Shown: positions 27,564 through 37,020, counted from the first letter of the stretch. The stretch is DNA of 64,000 nucleotides from Nannocystis bainbridge (GCF_028368995.1 NZ_JAQNDL010000001.1:868001-932000); one strand, 5' to 3'. The notes: a model not told the origin generated them from the letters alone. Translations and numbers: made by a program.

Positions 27564-29762
27564 ATGCGGACGCGCTCGCTCTGGTCTCTCCTCGCCCTGC
27601 TGGCCGGTTGCGCCGACCGCGGGCGCGAGCCGGCGGATCCACCGTCCACGCCCGGCGACCGCGACGCACCGGGTCCGACGCTCGCGCTCGGCGTCAGCCA
27701 CACCTGCGCGCTCGAACGCGGCGAGGTGTACTGCTGGGGCTTCGGCGGTCACGGTCAGCTCGGCCTCGGCGACCGCAGCGATCGCAGCGAGCCCACGCGC
27801 GTGCCCGGCCTCGCCGACGTCGTCGCCGTCACCGCGGGCACCTGGCACACCTGCGCCCTGCGGCGCGGCGGCGAGGTCCTGTGCTGGGGCGATGGTTCGC
27901 TCGGCCAGCTCGGCGACGGCCTCCTCGGCACCCGCCCGCGCCCGAGCCCCGTCGCCGGTCTGCGGGCCGTGGCGATCGGCGCCGGTGGTTCTCACACCTG
28001 CGCGATCGACCCTGTCCGAAAGGTCCTGTGCTGGGGCTCCAACGACCGCGGCGAGTCCGGCCCCGGCGCGGCGCCGATCGTGCGCCCGGCCGCGGTGCCC
28101 GGCGCCCCTACCGCCGACGCGATCGCCGTCGGCGAGCCGTTCGCCTGCGCCCTCGCCGACGGCCTCGTCACCTGCTGGGGCCGCGATCCGCTGCGCGACG
28201 GCGCCGGCACCGAACCCGCCGAAGTGCCCGCGCTCGCCGGCGCCGTCAGCCTCGCGGCCGGCGTCGACCACCTGTGCGCCGTCGGCCGCGACGATCGCCT
28301 CCTGTGCATCGGGACAGGTTCCGAAGGACAGCTCGGTGACGGCCGCCCGCCGGCGATCGAGCCGCCGCGCAGCCCCCACGGGGTCGCCATGGCCCGCCCG
28401 CGGCTCGCCGAGGTCGCCGACGTCACTGACGTCGCCGCCGCCGCCGTCGGCGATCAATTCGCCTGCGCGCTCCGGCGCTCCGGCGGCGTCGCCTGCTGGG
28501 GCGGCAATCGCGACGGCCAGCTCGGCGACGGCGGCCAGATCCCCCGCGATCGTCCTTCGCCTGTGCGTGACCTCGACGACGCCGTCGAGCTCGTCGCCGG
28601 CACCGCGCACGCCTGCGCCCGGCGCACCCGCGGCGACCTGGTGTGCTGGGGCTACAACGAATTCGCCCAGGCTGGCGAGCGCACCACCGCCGCTGCTGCC
28701 CCCACCGTGCACGCCCTCGCCGCCGCCGGCCTCGCCGTCGGCGACTCCCACGCCTGCGCCTGGAACGCCGACGGCGCCTGGTGCTGGGGCGACGGGACCT
28801 ACGGTCAGCTCGGCGACGGCGCCCGCGACCGCCGCGACGTCCCGACCGCGGTGCCCGGCCTCGGCCGCGTGCGCGAGCTGGTCGTCGGCGCGCGTCACAC
28901 CTGTGCTTTGGAACATGGCGGAACAGTCATGTGCTGGGGCGACGACAGCTTCGGCCAGCTGGCCGGTCGCGGCGTCCCGCGGGGCGAGCCGATCGACGAA
29001 CATCGCGGACCGCTGCCGCTGCCGCCGATCGAGGCCCGCAGTCGACCGCGCGCGGGCCCCGTGGCCGGGCTCGCGGACATCGTCGACCTCGCCGTCCACG
29101 AGCACCGCACCTGCGCCCTGCGGCGGGACGGCGCGGTGGTGTGCTGGCACGCCTTCGCCGACCAGCCGCTGGACCACGCGCGCACGATCGCCGGCGCCGT
29201 CGAGATCGCCGTCGGCGCCGCGCACGCATGCACGCGCGACACGACCGGCCGCGTCCGCTGTTGGGGCACCAACCACAGCGGTCGCCTCGGCGACGGCACC
29301 ACCGAGTCCCGCGACGCCGACGTCGCCGTCCGCGGGCTCGACGACGCCGTCGCGCTCGCGGCCGGTCGCCTCCACACCTGCGCCTTGCGGCGCGGCGGCG
29401 ACGTCGTGTGCTGGGGCGACGGTCTGATGGGTCAGCTCGGCGACGGCACGCGGGCAGGTCGCCCGACCCCGACCCGCGTCGCCGAGCTCGGTCGCGTGCG
29501 CGCGATCGCGGCGGGCGAGGACGCCACCTGTTCGATCGGACAGGCGCACGATATCCACTGCTGGGGCGACGGCGCGGCCGCGGGCCGTCGCTTCACGCCC
29601 CAGCGCGTCGACCTCGGCCCCGCATCGCTGCTCGCCGTCGGCGCGCAGACTGCGTGCGCCGGCGAGGGCGAGCGCGTCGTGTGTTGGGGCCAGGCTCTCC
29701 CGCCACCGATCACGCGCACGTGGGACGTCGTCACCACACCGCGCGTGATCGCGCTGCCGTGA
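27564..29762 (+). CDS. RCC1-repeat lipoprotein
   Basis: 732 residues. Signal peptide and lipobox (SLLALLAGC). Over a dozen repeats of the RCC1 type follow, each with HTCAL, then xVxCWGxxxxGQLGDG, for example GTWHTCALRR, EVLCWGDGSLGQLGDG and TYGQLGDGARDR. RCC1-like proteins fold as seven-bladed propellers; the number here implies two propellers in a row. In bacteria they are usually exported and their partners are unknown. Conserved Cys in each repeat (TCA and CWG) could make disulfides. Several dispersed palindromes are read in frame at blade edges (28008-28024, 28313-28332, 29527-29544). Confidence 0.9.
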   Translation: MRTRSLWSLLALLAGCADRGREPADPPSTPGDRDAPGPTLALGVSHTCALERGEVYCWGFGGHGQLGLGDRSDRSEPTRVPGLADVVAVTAGTWHTCALRRGGEVLCWGDGSLGQLGDGLLGTRPRPSPVAGLRAVAIGAGGSHTCAIDPVRKVLCWGSNDRGESGPGAAPIVRPAAVPGAPTADAIAVGEPFACALADGLVTCWGRDPLRDGAGTEPAEVPALAGAVSLAAGVDHLCAVGRDDRLLCIGTGSEGQLGDGRPPAIEPPRSPHGVAMARPRLAEVADVTDVAAAAVGDQFACALRRSGGVACWGGNRDGQLGDGGQIPRDRPSPVRDLDDAVELVAGTAHACARRTRGDLVCWGYNEFAQAGERTTAAAAPTVHALAAAGLAVGDSHACAWNADGAWCWGDGTYGQLGDGARDRRDVPTAVPGLGRVRELVVGARHTCALEHGGTVMCWGDDSFGQLAGRGVPRGEPIDEHRGPLPLPPIEARSRPRAGPVAGLADIVDLAVHEHRTCALRRDGAVVCWHAFADQPLDHARTIAGAVEIAVGAAHACTRDTTGRVRCWGTNHSGRLGDGTTESRDADVAVRGLDDAVALAAGRLHTCALRRGGDVVCWGDGLMGQLGDGTRAGRPTPTRVAELGRVRAIAAGEDATCSIGQAHDIHCWGDGAAAGRRFTPQRVDLGPASLLAVGAQTACAGEGERVVCWGQALPPPITRTWDVVTTPRVIALP
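28313..28332. repeat. Dispersed palindrome copy in RCC1 gene
   Basis: gggacaggttccgaaggaca, in frame (CIGTGSEGQLG), replacing the usual CWG of that blade by CIG. Confidence 0.6.
29527..29544. repeat. Dispersed palindrome copy in RCC1 gene
   Basis: cctgttcgatcggacagg: half-sites cctgt/acagg with stem extended by cga/tcg. Read as CSIGQAH. Confidence 0.6.
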
Positions 29763-29877
29763 GCGCGACGTCGCTGCGGCGCCGACGCGGCGCCGCACCG
29801 GCGCTCGCGCAGCTTGAAAGCCGAAGCGTCGCCGGGCGATAGTCGTGATCGGCTCGACTCTTCGCGCGGTGAAAATT

Positions 29878-31311
29878 ATGGCACGCAAAACTTCTCTCGT
29901 ATGGATGACTTCGCTCGGCCTCGTCGTGGGTTGCGGTGACGACGGCGACGCGACGTCGCAGACCGGCGCCGCCTCCCAGGGCACCATGTCGACTCTGGTG
30001 ACCACGGTCGACACGGTCGCCACCATGGACGGCACCGAATCCGCCACTGGCACCCCGCCGACCACCACCGAGGGCACCATGGGCGCCACCAGCGACAGCT
30101 CGGGCGTGCCGACCTCGACCAGCGAGAGCACCTCGACCGGCATGGTCACGGCGACCATGGGCAGCACCGAGACCGTCACCGACACGCTGGCGACCGACCC
30201 GTCCGAGACGGCGACCTCGAGCACCAGCGACAGCGACAGCGACACGAGCACCACCGTCGACACCACCTCGACGACCTCGACCACCGACACCACGACCACG
30301 ACCACCGGCGACCCGGGCACCACCACCGAGGACACGCCCTGCAACGAGATGCAGGTGACGCTGACCCCGGTCGTGCCGAACGTCATGCTCGTGCTCGACA
30401 AGTCCGGCTCGATGCTGTCGCTGTGGGACCACGACGCCAACGCCAACACCCCGACCGTGAGCCGCTGGTACAGCCTCTACGCCGTCGTCGACCAGGTGCT
30501 CACCAACTTCAACGCCAAGTTCAACTTCGGCATGAACCTGTTCCCCAACAAGCAGGCGGTCGACACCTACGTCGTCGGCGCCTGTCCGGTGAACGGCAAC
30601 GTCGAGGTCCCGGTCGCGCCGTTCAACAAGAACCCGATCCTCAACGCCCTGCCGGCGCAGAACAACAACACCATCAAGGGCGGCACCCCGGCCCAGGCCG
30701 GCGTCCTGGCCGCGCTGACCCACCTCAAGACCCTCGACCCGATGGTCCCGCGGGCGATCATGCTCATCACCGACGGCGCCGCCAACTGCACCACTGGTCT
30801 GCAGCCCCCGCCGCTGTTCGAGAACTACGACCAATCGCTGCACACCCTGGTCGGCAACGCCTGGACGCAGGACACCATCCCGACCTACGTCATCGGCATC
30901 GCCATCGCCAACTCGGTCTCGCCGGTGCAGATGGACGGCAGCCCCGACAGCACCAACCCGTACGTCAAGCTCAACGAGCTGGCGACCCAGGGCGGCACCG
31001 CCAAGCCCGGGCCCGAGAAGTTCTACAGCGCCGACAACCAGGTCGAGCTGCAGGCCGCGCTCAACGCCATCGTCACCGACGCCCAGAGCTGCGTGATCGC
31101 CCTCAACGACGAGCCCGGGTTCCCGCAGTTCACCAAGGTCAAGATCGGCGACGTCGAGGTGCCGAAGATCAATAACTGCGCCAACGAGAACGGCTGGAAG
31201 TACACCGACCCCGCGCCGCCGTACGTCGCCATCGAGCTGTGCGGCACCGCCTGCAACTCGCTCAAGCAGACCGGCGAGGCCGGCGTCGAGTACTACTGCA
31301 AGCCGGCCTGA
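29878..31311 (+). CDS. Lipoprotein with Thr-rich linker and von Willebrand factor A domain
   Basis: 477 residues from the ATG at 29878 (MARKTSLVWM); a GTG at 29845 would add 11 residues before the signal peptide. Lipobox LGLVVGC, then about 130 residues of Thr/Ser/Asp linker. The vWA domain begins at NVMLVLDKSGSM, a complete MIDAS DxSGS motif, with the later MIDAS Thr in GGTPAQAG and Asp in MLITDGAANC. A Cys-containing tail follows (CVIALNDEPGF, CGTACNSLKQTG). Such proteins bind ligands through a Mg ion; a surface adhesin or sensor role is inferred. Confidence 0.88.
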   Translation: MARKTSLVWMTSLGLVVGCGDDGDATSQTGAASQGTMSTLVTTVDTVATMDGTESATGTPPTTTEGTMGATSDSSGVPTSTSESTSTGMVTATMGSTETVTDTLATDPSETATSSTSDSDSDTSTTVDTTSTTSTTDTTTTTTGDPGTTTEDTPCNEMQVTLTPVVPNVMLVLDKSGSMLSLWDHDANANTPTVSRWYSLYAVVDQVLTNFNAKFNFGMNLFPNKQAVDTYVVGACPVNGNVEVPVAPFNKNPILNALPAQNNNTIKGGTPAQAGVLAALTHLKTLDPMVPRAIMLITDGAANCTTGLQPPPLFENYDQSLHTLVGNAWTQDTIPTYVIGIAIANSVSPVQMDGSPDSTNPYVKLNELATQGGTAKPGPEKFYSADNQVELQAALNAIVTDAQSCVIALNDEPGFPQFTKVKIGDVEVPKINNCANENGWKYTDPAPPYVAIELCGTACNSLKQTGEAGVEYYCKPA

Positions 31312-31344
31312 TGGGCTCGGTGCATTCGCCCGATCGCCAGCGGC

Positions 31345-31480
31345 GGTCGGTGCGGCCATTCGCGGGGGCGCTCGTCGATCGCGGGCGCCCCGGTCGGCGC
31401 GGCCATTGGCGCGAGGCGCTCGTCGAATGCGGAGCGCCCCTGTCGGCGCGGCCATTGGCGTGAGCGCCCCTATCGGCGCA
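31345..31480. repeat. Imperfect direct repeats, period 47-49 bp
   Basis: Units beginning ggtcggtgcggccatt (31345), ggtcggcgcggccatt (31392) and tgtcggcgcggccatt (31441), ending in gcgcccc. They are in the 337-base non-coding gap between two lipoprotein genes (31312-31648), where no gene is seen. Confidence 0.75.
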
Positions 31481-31512
31481 CGAGGACGCCAGCCGGCGGG
31501 CCGGACGTGCGG

Positions 31513-31560
31513 GGCTGCGCGCCGCATTGCGCGGCCCCGGCTGCGCGCCGCATTGCGCGG
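31513..31560. repeat. 26-bp direct tandem repeat, two copies
   Basis: ggctgcgcgccgcattgcgc occurs at 31513 and again at 31539. Each unit also contains an inverted repeat (gcgcgccgcattgcgcgg), so hairpins are possible. Confidence 0.8.
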
Positions 31561-31648
31561 TCCAGGCGAGCGGACGCAGCTCCCGAGCGAGGTGCTCGCG
31601 CGCGCGGCATGATTGCTGAGTAGCGCGGCCCCTGGTAGGGTGGCTGAA

Positions 31649-33751
31649 ATGCGTTACATCCGTCCCGATGTCGTGGCTCTCGTGTCGTGCGCCGTGTTGC
31701 TCGCGGCCTGCGGCGACGATCAGCCGGTCACTTCCACTGATACTACCCCGCAGATCACGTCCGCGACCAACCAGACCACCAACCAGGTCTCGTCGACCAG
31801 CGGCCCGCAGGACACCGATCCGACCACCGGCACGCCGACCGAGCCCGGCACCAGCTCGCTCGGCACCGAGTCGAACGGCACCGACACCACCGGCACGCCC
31901 GGGACCTCGACCACCGATCCCGGCGGCACCGACACCGACACGACCGGGCCCGACCCGAGCACCACGACCACCGATCCCGGGACCTCGACGATGACGATGC
32001 CGTGCGAGGAGGCGAACTGTCCCATGGGCCAGTTCTGCGATCCCGTCAGCGATCAGTGCATCCCCGGCTGCAACGACGACTCCGACTGCAACGCCCCCTC
32101 CAAGTGCGACGTCGGCAGCAACACCTGTAAGGGCTGCCTCGGCGACGGCGACTGTCCGCTCGGCACCGTGTGCGACGCCGGCGAGTGCACGCCCGGCTGC
32201 AACGACATGCAGCCGTGCCAGGACGGCCTCGCCTGCTGCAGCAACACCTGCCTCGACCTGCTGGTCGACGTCGACAACTGTCAGGCCTGCGGCAACGTCT
32301 GCCCGGTCCCGCCGAACGCCGCGGCGACCTGCGCGATGGGCCAGTGCGGACTCGGGGCCTGCAAGGCGCCGTGGAACGACTGTGACAAGGACCCGGCCAA
32401 CGGCTGCGAGAACCAGGGCCAGTGTCAGTGCACCCCGGGCGCGCAGATGGCCTGCTACACCGGCCCGAACGGGACGCAGGGCGTCGGCATCTGCAAGGAG
32501 GGCGTGCAGACCTGCAACCCGCAGGGCACCGGCTTCGGCCCGTGCACCGGCGAGGTCACGCCCAACCCGACCGAGATCTGCGCCAACAACCTCGACGACA
32601 ACTGCAACGGCCAGACCGACGAGGACTCCGACAAGGACGGCGACGGCTACACCGTGTGCGGCGGCGACTGCTGCGACGAGGTCGGCCCCAGCTGCCTCAA
32701 CCCCGTGCTCGTCAACCCGGGCGCGTTCGAGGTCGGCGGCAACATGGTCGACGACGACTGCGACGGCACCAAGGACAACCCGGTCGCCTCGTGCGACGGC
32801 GGCCTCGCCAGCAACTCCGGCACCCCGATCGACTACGCCAAGGCGATCGACCTGTGCCAGACCACGACCGAGAACCCGCCGCAGAACCAGAAGAAGTGGG
32901 GCGTCATCTCGGGCACGCTCACCCGCGCCGACGGGTCCGGTGCGATCGACGCCCAGGCCCGGTCGATCCGTCCCGGCTTCGGCACCAACGTGGTCCCGCA
33001 GCAGAACGCTCGCCTGGCGATCCTCTCGACCGGCAACGCCGCCGACTCGAACGATGCCAACCCGCCCTACGCCGACTTCCAGACCGGCAAGGACAACGGC
33101 GCCAACAGTGCCGCGCCGGCCGACTGGCTGGCGGCCAACGGCGGCAACTTCCCCAACGCCCCGGGCTGCCCGGGCGCCGGCAGCAACGCGGCCAACAACA
33201 GCGCGATGCTGAAGCTGCGCGTCCGCGTGCCCACCAACGCCAAGTCGTTCAACGTGCAGATGTACTTCTACTCGGCCGAGTGGCCCGAGTGGACCTGCAC
33301 CGCTTACAACGACATGTTCGTGACGCTCGTCAACTCGAACGCCGCCGGCAACCCGGCCGACCGCAACATCGCCATCTACACCACGCCGAACAACCAGAAG
33401 TACCCGGTCGGCGTCAACCTGGTGAAGGCCGCCACCGGCCTGTTCACGCAGTGCAAGAACGGCACGTTCGGCTGCAGCGGCGGCAACGGCGGCAACTACA
33501 ACGGCTGCCTGAGCCAGGCCGGGCTCGCCGGCACCGGCTTCGACATCCTCGAGGGCGGCTGCGGCAACAACAACACCACCGGCGGCGGCACCGGCTGGCT
33601 CAAGATGGCGGGCAACGTCAACGGCGGCGAGGTCATGGAGATCCGGTTCGCCATCTGGGACACCGCCGACGGCGTCTACGACTCGCTGGTCCTGCTCGAC
33701 GACTTTGTGTGGTCGGTCCAGGCCTCGCAGCCCGGCGTGCAGCCCAACTGA
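31649..33751 (+). CDS. Lipoprotein with Thr-rich linker, Cys-rich EGF-like repeats, MopE-type motif and C-terminal sheet domain
   Basis: 700 residues from the ATG at 31649 (MRYIRPDVVAL). Lipobox VLLAAC, about 95 residues of Thr/Gly/Pro linker, then Cys-rich repeats (CPMGQFCDPVSDQCIPGC, DCPLGTVCDAGECTPGC). ICANNLDDNCNGQTDEDSDKDGDGY is the MopE-type calcium motif of myxobacterial surface proteins. The last 350 residues match the style of choice-of-anchor/lectin-like beta-sandwiches (FNVQMYFYSAEWPEW, YNDMFVTLVNSN, GWLKMAGNVNGGEVMEIRFAIWDTAD). It looks like a modular surface adhesin; the ligand is not known. Confidence 0.88.
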   Translation: MRYIRPDVVALVSCAVLLAACGDDQPVTSTDTTPQITSATNQTTNQVSSTSGPQDTDPTTGTPTEPGTSSLGTESNGTDTTGTPGTSTTDPGGTDTDTTGPDPSTTTTDPGTSTMTMPCEEANCPMGQFCDPVSDQCIPGCNDDSDCNAPSKCDVGSNTCKGCLGDGDCPLGTVCDAGECTPGCNDMQPCQDGLACCSNTCLDLLVDVDNCQACGNVCPVPPNAAATCAMGQCGLGACKAPWNDCDKDPANGCENQGQCQCTPGAQMACYTGPNGTQGVGICKEGVQTCNPQGTGFGPCTGEVTPNPTEICANNLDDNCNGQTDEDSDKDGDGYTVCGGDCCDEVGPSCLNPVLVNPGAFEVGGNMVDDDCDGTKDNPVASCDGGLASNSGTPIDYAKAIDLCQTTTENPPQNQKKWGVISGTLTRADGSGAIDAQARSIRPGFGTNVVPQQNARLAILSTGNAADSNDANPPYADFQTGKDNGANSAAPADWLAANGGNFPNAPGCPGAGSNAANNSAMLKLRVRVPTNAKSFNVQMYFYSAEWPEWTCTAYNDMFVTLVNSNAAGNPADRNIAIYTTPNNQKYPVGVNLVKAATGLFTQCKNGTFGCSGGNGGNYNGCLSQAGLAGTGFDILEGGCGNNNTTGGGTGWLKMAGNVNGGEVMEIRFAIWDTADGVYDSLVLLDDFVWSVQASQPGVQPN

Positions 33752-33796
33752 CGCCGGCTCGACAGGCGCGGCGATCGTGATACGTTCGCGCTCGCC

Positions 33797-34576
33797 GTGC
33801 CCGACCTGCCCCGAATCACCATCCTGGGCGCCGGCCGCGTCGGCGGCGCCCTCGCTGCGCAGAGCCCGATCCCCGCCGACCTCGTCACCCGCGAGGCCGG
33901 CTGGGAGGCCCTGGACGGCCCCGCGGGCGCGCCCGTGGTCGTCGCCGTCGACAACGCCGGCCTCGACGCGGCGCTCGCCCGCGTCCCGGCCGCGCGCCGG
34001 CCCGACCTGGTGTTCGTGCAGAACGGGGTGCTCGAGCCGTGGCTGTTCGAACATGGCCTTCAGGACAGCACCCGCGCCCTGCTCTACTTCGCCGTGCCGC
34101 GCCGCGGCGCCGCGATCGAGCCCGGCGGCACCAGCGTGCTGACCGGGCCGCACGCCGAGGCGCTGGCGACCTGGATGCGGGCGATGGACCTGCCGGTCGA
34201 GGTCGTCGCCCGCGAGGCGTTCACCGCGGCGATGCTCGAGAAGCTGATCTGGAACAGCGCGTTCGGCCTCCTGTGCCAGCGGTTCGACTGCAGCGTCGGC
34301 GAGGTGCTGGAGCGCCACGACGAGACCCTCGCCGCCCTCGTCCACGAGCTGCTCGCCGTCGGCCGCGCCGCCCTTGGCGTCGAGCTCGCGGCCGCCCCGC
34401 TGCTGCAGCGCCTGCGCGCCTACTCGCGCGCCATCCCGACGTACCGCGGCGCCGTCAAGGACTGGCGGTGGCGCAATGGCTGGTTCGTCGCCGCCGCGGC
34501 CGAGCACGCGATCGCCACGCCGACGCACCTCGCCCTGCTGCGCGAGGCCGGCGTCGACATGGCCCCAAAGACATGA
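33797..34576 (+). CDS. 2-dehydropantoate 2-reductase-like (ApbA/PanE) protein
   Basis: 259 residues from GTG 33797. The NAD(P)-binding loop is ILGAGRVGGALAA (9-21) and the C-terminal domain has KLIWNSAFGLLC, where the Lys aligns with the catalytic Lys of ketopantoate reductase. Length is about 40 residues below the family norm, and the N-terminal Rossmann part is trimmed, so a role in pantothenate synthesis is uncertain. A repeat copy (34046-34066) encodes FEHGLQDS. The C-terminus (MAPKT) and the TGA stop come from another copy, which hints that the original end was replaced. Confidence 0.75.
   Translation: MPDLPRITILGAGRVGGALAAQSPIPADLVTREAGWEALDGPAGAPVVVAVDNAGLDAALARVPAARRPDLVFVQNGVLEPWLFEHGLQDSTRALLYFAVPRRGAAIEPGGTSVLTGPHAEALATWMRAMDLPVEVVAREAFTAAMLEKLIWNSAFGLLCQRFDCSVGEVLERHDETLAALVHELLAVGRAALGVELAAAPLLQRLRAYSRAIPTYRGAVKDWRWRNGWFVAAAAEHAIATPTHLALLREAGVDMAPKT
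34046..34066. repeat. Dispersed palindrome copy in reductase-like gene
   Basis: tcgaacatggccttcaggac, in frame, in a surface loop after the FVQNGVLEPWL strand. Confidence 0.55.
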
Positions 34577-34662
34577 CCTAAAGGACGGGTGGCTGCGCCG
34601 CGCTCCCGGCGTGTCCCGCGATTCATCAGTCGCAGTCAATCTGTCCCGCGAGACAGATTGAC
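34556..34662. repeat. Dispersed palindrome copies at a gene end
   Basis: gacatggccccaaagacatg (34557-34576) contains the stop codon of the reductase-like gene. A second hairpin, caatctgtcccgcgagacag with continued match to gattg (34636-34660), lies between the two convergent genes. Confidence 0.75.
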
Positions 34663-34675
34663 CGCGAGCGCCGGC

Positions 34676-36916
34676 TCAACCGCCGAGCGCGATCGTCAGC
34701 GCGTGGCGCACCGGCGCGCCGGCGAACTGCAGCGATGTCACTGCCTCGCGGATGCAGCGGTCGAGCGGGTGCCGCTCGTCGACCGAGACGTGCTGGACCT
34801 CGAGCAGGCGCGTCGGCCCGCCGACCTCGAGCGACAGCACCAGCCGCCTCGGCGCCCCCGGACACGCGCGCAGGCGCGGCGCCAGGGCCTCGACCGCGGC
34901 CACCACCTCGGCCCGCGTCGGCCCCGGTTTCGGCGTCACGGCCGGCGACGGGGCGACCGCCGGCGGCGCGGCGCTGGTCGGCGGGTCCGGGCTCGCCGGC
35001 GGCGTCGAACCTGTCCACAAGGACATGGCGAAGAAGCCAGCCACGGCGAGCGCCGCCGCCCCGAGCCCCAGCCCCCAGCCCAGGCGGGCGCCGCCGGCTC
35101 GCCTCGCGGGTGTCCTCGAGGACATGTCCCTCCAGGCAGCCGCGGACGCGGCCACCGGTGCGGCCGCGCGCGGCCGCGAGCCCGTCGCCGCCGCCCCGGG
35201 CGCCCGCTCGCCGCGATCGCTGTGGAGGCTGCGCAGCGCGTCGCGCTCGGCGCGGAGCAGCTCGAGCAGGCCCGTCATCGAGCCGACCCGCTGCTCGGGG
35301 TCCTGGGCCAGGATGTCCTGGAAGTCCGCCGCCAGGAACGTGTCCTCGAGCTGCGGCGCGGCGACGACCACGTGCTCGCGCAGGCGCTCGGCGCCCTCGC
35401 CGGGCTCGGCCGCCAGCAGCTCGCGGATCACCGCGTTGGGCATCTGCGCCCCCGTGATCAGCATGAACAGCACCGCGCCGAGCGAGTAGACGTCGCTGCG
35501 CTCCGACTTGGCGCCGCCGGTGAACAGCTCGGGCGCGGCGAAGGCCGGGTGGCCGTACGCGCGGCCGTCGTCGCCGCGGTGGCGGGGCGTCGGCGCGTAG
35601 CGCTGGTCGGTCGCGGCGTAGAACGCGTCGAGGAAGCGGCACTCGCTGAGGTCGATGATGCGCGGCCGCGGCGGCAGGCTGCGCTCGAGCATCAGGTTGG
35701 TGAAGCTGATGTCGCCGTGGAGGATGCCGCGCGCGTGCGCGTCGTGCAGCGCCTCGGCCAGCTCGATCACCAGCTCGACCGCCGCCAACGGGTCCATCGG
35801 CCCGCGCTGGATCGTGCGCGCCAGCGGCTCGCCGTCGATCAGCTCCTCGACCAGGTACCACGAGCCGTCGTCGTTGTAGTCGCACTCGTAGATCCGCGGG
35901 AAGGCGCGATGGCTCAGCTTGTCGAGCGCCATCGCCTCGCGGCACAGATCGGCCAGCACCGGGGTGCGGGCCAGCGCGCGCGGCAAGATCTTGACCGCGA
36001 CGTCGCGCCCGAGGATGTGGTGATGCGCGCGCCAGGTCTGCCCGCACTTGCCCTGCCCGAGCAGCGTGCGCAGCTCGAGCCGGCGCGCGTACAGCCGCGG
36101 CGGCGCCGTGGCGCTGCAGCGGGTGTCGCCGGCGTCGCTGCAGCCCGGCTGTTCGAGCGGCGCCGGCGTCAGGTCCGGCGCCAGCGGCCACACCTGCGGC
36201 TCGGGCAGCAGCACCGGCTGCGTCGCCGCCAGCTTGTGCGGCCACACCTCCATGCCCGCGGCCAGCCAGGCCGCGCGCAGCTCGTCGGCGCGCAGCTGCG
36301 GGTGACCCTCGACGTCGGCCGCGAGACCGAGCACGCGGCGCAGCGGCTCGGGCACCGGCTCGGCCGGATCGTCGCGGTCCATCAGCGCCTTGAGCGTGCG
36401 CCCGAGCTGGGCCAGATCGGCGCGCGACGAGCGGGCCCCGCTCGCCTCGTCCGCATCGGTCTGCGGCGCCGTCAGCAGGCGCGCCACGCCGGCGTCGCTC
36501 CAGCGGATGTTGCGGGCCGTGACCGCCCCGTGGGCGAGCCCGTGCTCGTGCAGGCACATCAGCGCCTCGGCGATCTGCAGCCCGACCTGCCACGACGTGT
36601 CGATCGCCAGCGGCGCCTGCGTCCACCGCTGCGCCAGCGACACGCCGCCCTCGTCCTCGCGCACGAAGTACGGGTGACCGTCGCCGCCGACCCCGTGATC
36701 GACGACCGGGGCGATGTACGCGTGGCGCAGCGCCGCCAGCAGCTTGGCCTCGCGCCCGAACCGCTCGGCCGCCGCGGCCCCGAGCGCGTGCTGCAGCGAC
36801 ACCACCTGCACCCGCGTCCGCTCGCGCTCGTCGTGCGCCACGTACACGCTGCGCCCCGGCTCCTCGTCGATCCGCTCGACCAGGCGGAACCGCGGCGAAT
36901 CGGGCGCGACGGACAT
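34676..36916 (-). CDS. Membrane-anchored protein with two tandem, degenerate Ser/Thr kinase domains
   Basis: 746 residues. Domain 1 (about 10-215) lacks the ATP Lys motif, has HGAVTARN in place of HRDxxxxN, and no DFG, so it is a pseudokinase. Domain 2 (about 275-550) keeps the Lys (VAVKILP, about 310) and has HGDISFTN instead of HRD and IIDLSE instead of DFG; activity is doubtful or unusual. Then come a disordered region, one membrane helix (about 611-635, LGLGAAALAVAGFF) and an outer C-terminal domain of about 100 residues (RACPGAPRRLVLSLEV, CIREAVTSLQF) like the AgmX/TonB-C style tails seen beside kinases. Repeat copies lie on both sides of the helix (35109-35136, 35009-35028). Confidence 0.88.
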   Translation of the reverse strand: MSVAPDSPRFRLVERIDEEPGRSVYVAHDERERTRVQVVSLQHALGAAAAERFGREAKLLAALRHAYIAPVVDHGVGGDGHPYFVREDEGGVSLAQRWTQAPLAIDTSWQVGLQIAEALMCLHEHGLAHGAVTARNIRWSDAGVARLLTAPQTDADEASGARSSRADLAQLGRTLKALMDRDDPAEPVPEPLRRVLGLAADVEGHPQLRADELRAAWLAAGMEVWPHKLAATQPVLLPEPQVWPLAPDLTPAPLEQPGCSDAGDTRCSATAPPRLYARRLELRTLLGQGKCGQTWRAHHHILGRDVAVKILPRALARTPVLADLCREAMALDKLSHRAFPRIYECDYNDDGSWYLVEELIDGEPLARTIQRGPMDPLAAVELVIELAEALHDAHARGILHGDISFTNLMLERSLPPRPRIIDLSECRFLDAFYAATDQRYAPTPRHRGDDGRAYGHPAFAAPELFTGGAKSERSDVYSLGAVLFMLITGAQMPNAVIRELLAAEPGEGAERLREHVVVAAPQLEDTFLAADFQDILAQDPEQRVGSMTGLLELLRAERDALRSLHSDRGERAPGAAATGSRPRAAAPVAASAAAWRDMSSRTPARRAGGARLGWGLGLGAAALAVAGFFAMSLWTGSTPPASPDPPTSAAPPAVAPSPAVTPKPGPTRAEVVAAVEALAPRLRACPGAPRRLVLSLEVGGPTRLLEVQHVSVDERHPLDRCIREAVTSLQFAGAPVRHALTIALGG
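35009..35028. repeat. Dispersed palindrome at the membrane-distal edge of kinase TM helix
   Basis: acctgtccacaaggacatgg, a mixed copy (CCTG one side, CATG the other) encoding AMSLWTG. Confidence 0.7.
35109..35136. repeat. Dispersed palindrome cluster before the kinase TM helix
   Basis: ggtgtcctcgaggacatgtc then cctccaggc; perfect core gtcctcgaggac. Encodes WRDMSSRTP in the juxtamembrane linker. Confidence 0.75.
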
Positions 36917-37020
36917 CCCCGGAGCGTGCCCGGTCGGACCCGCGAACGCAATTGCCGGCGCGCGGCGGCCGCTGTGTTGCGTCGCCGCGTGGCGAGGTTG
37001 TGGTATGTCTTCGGGGCGCG

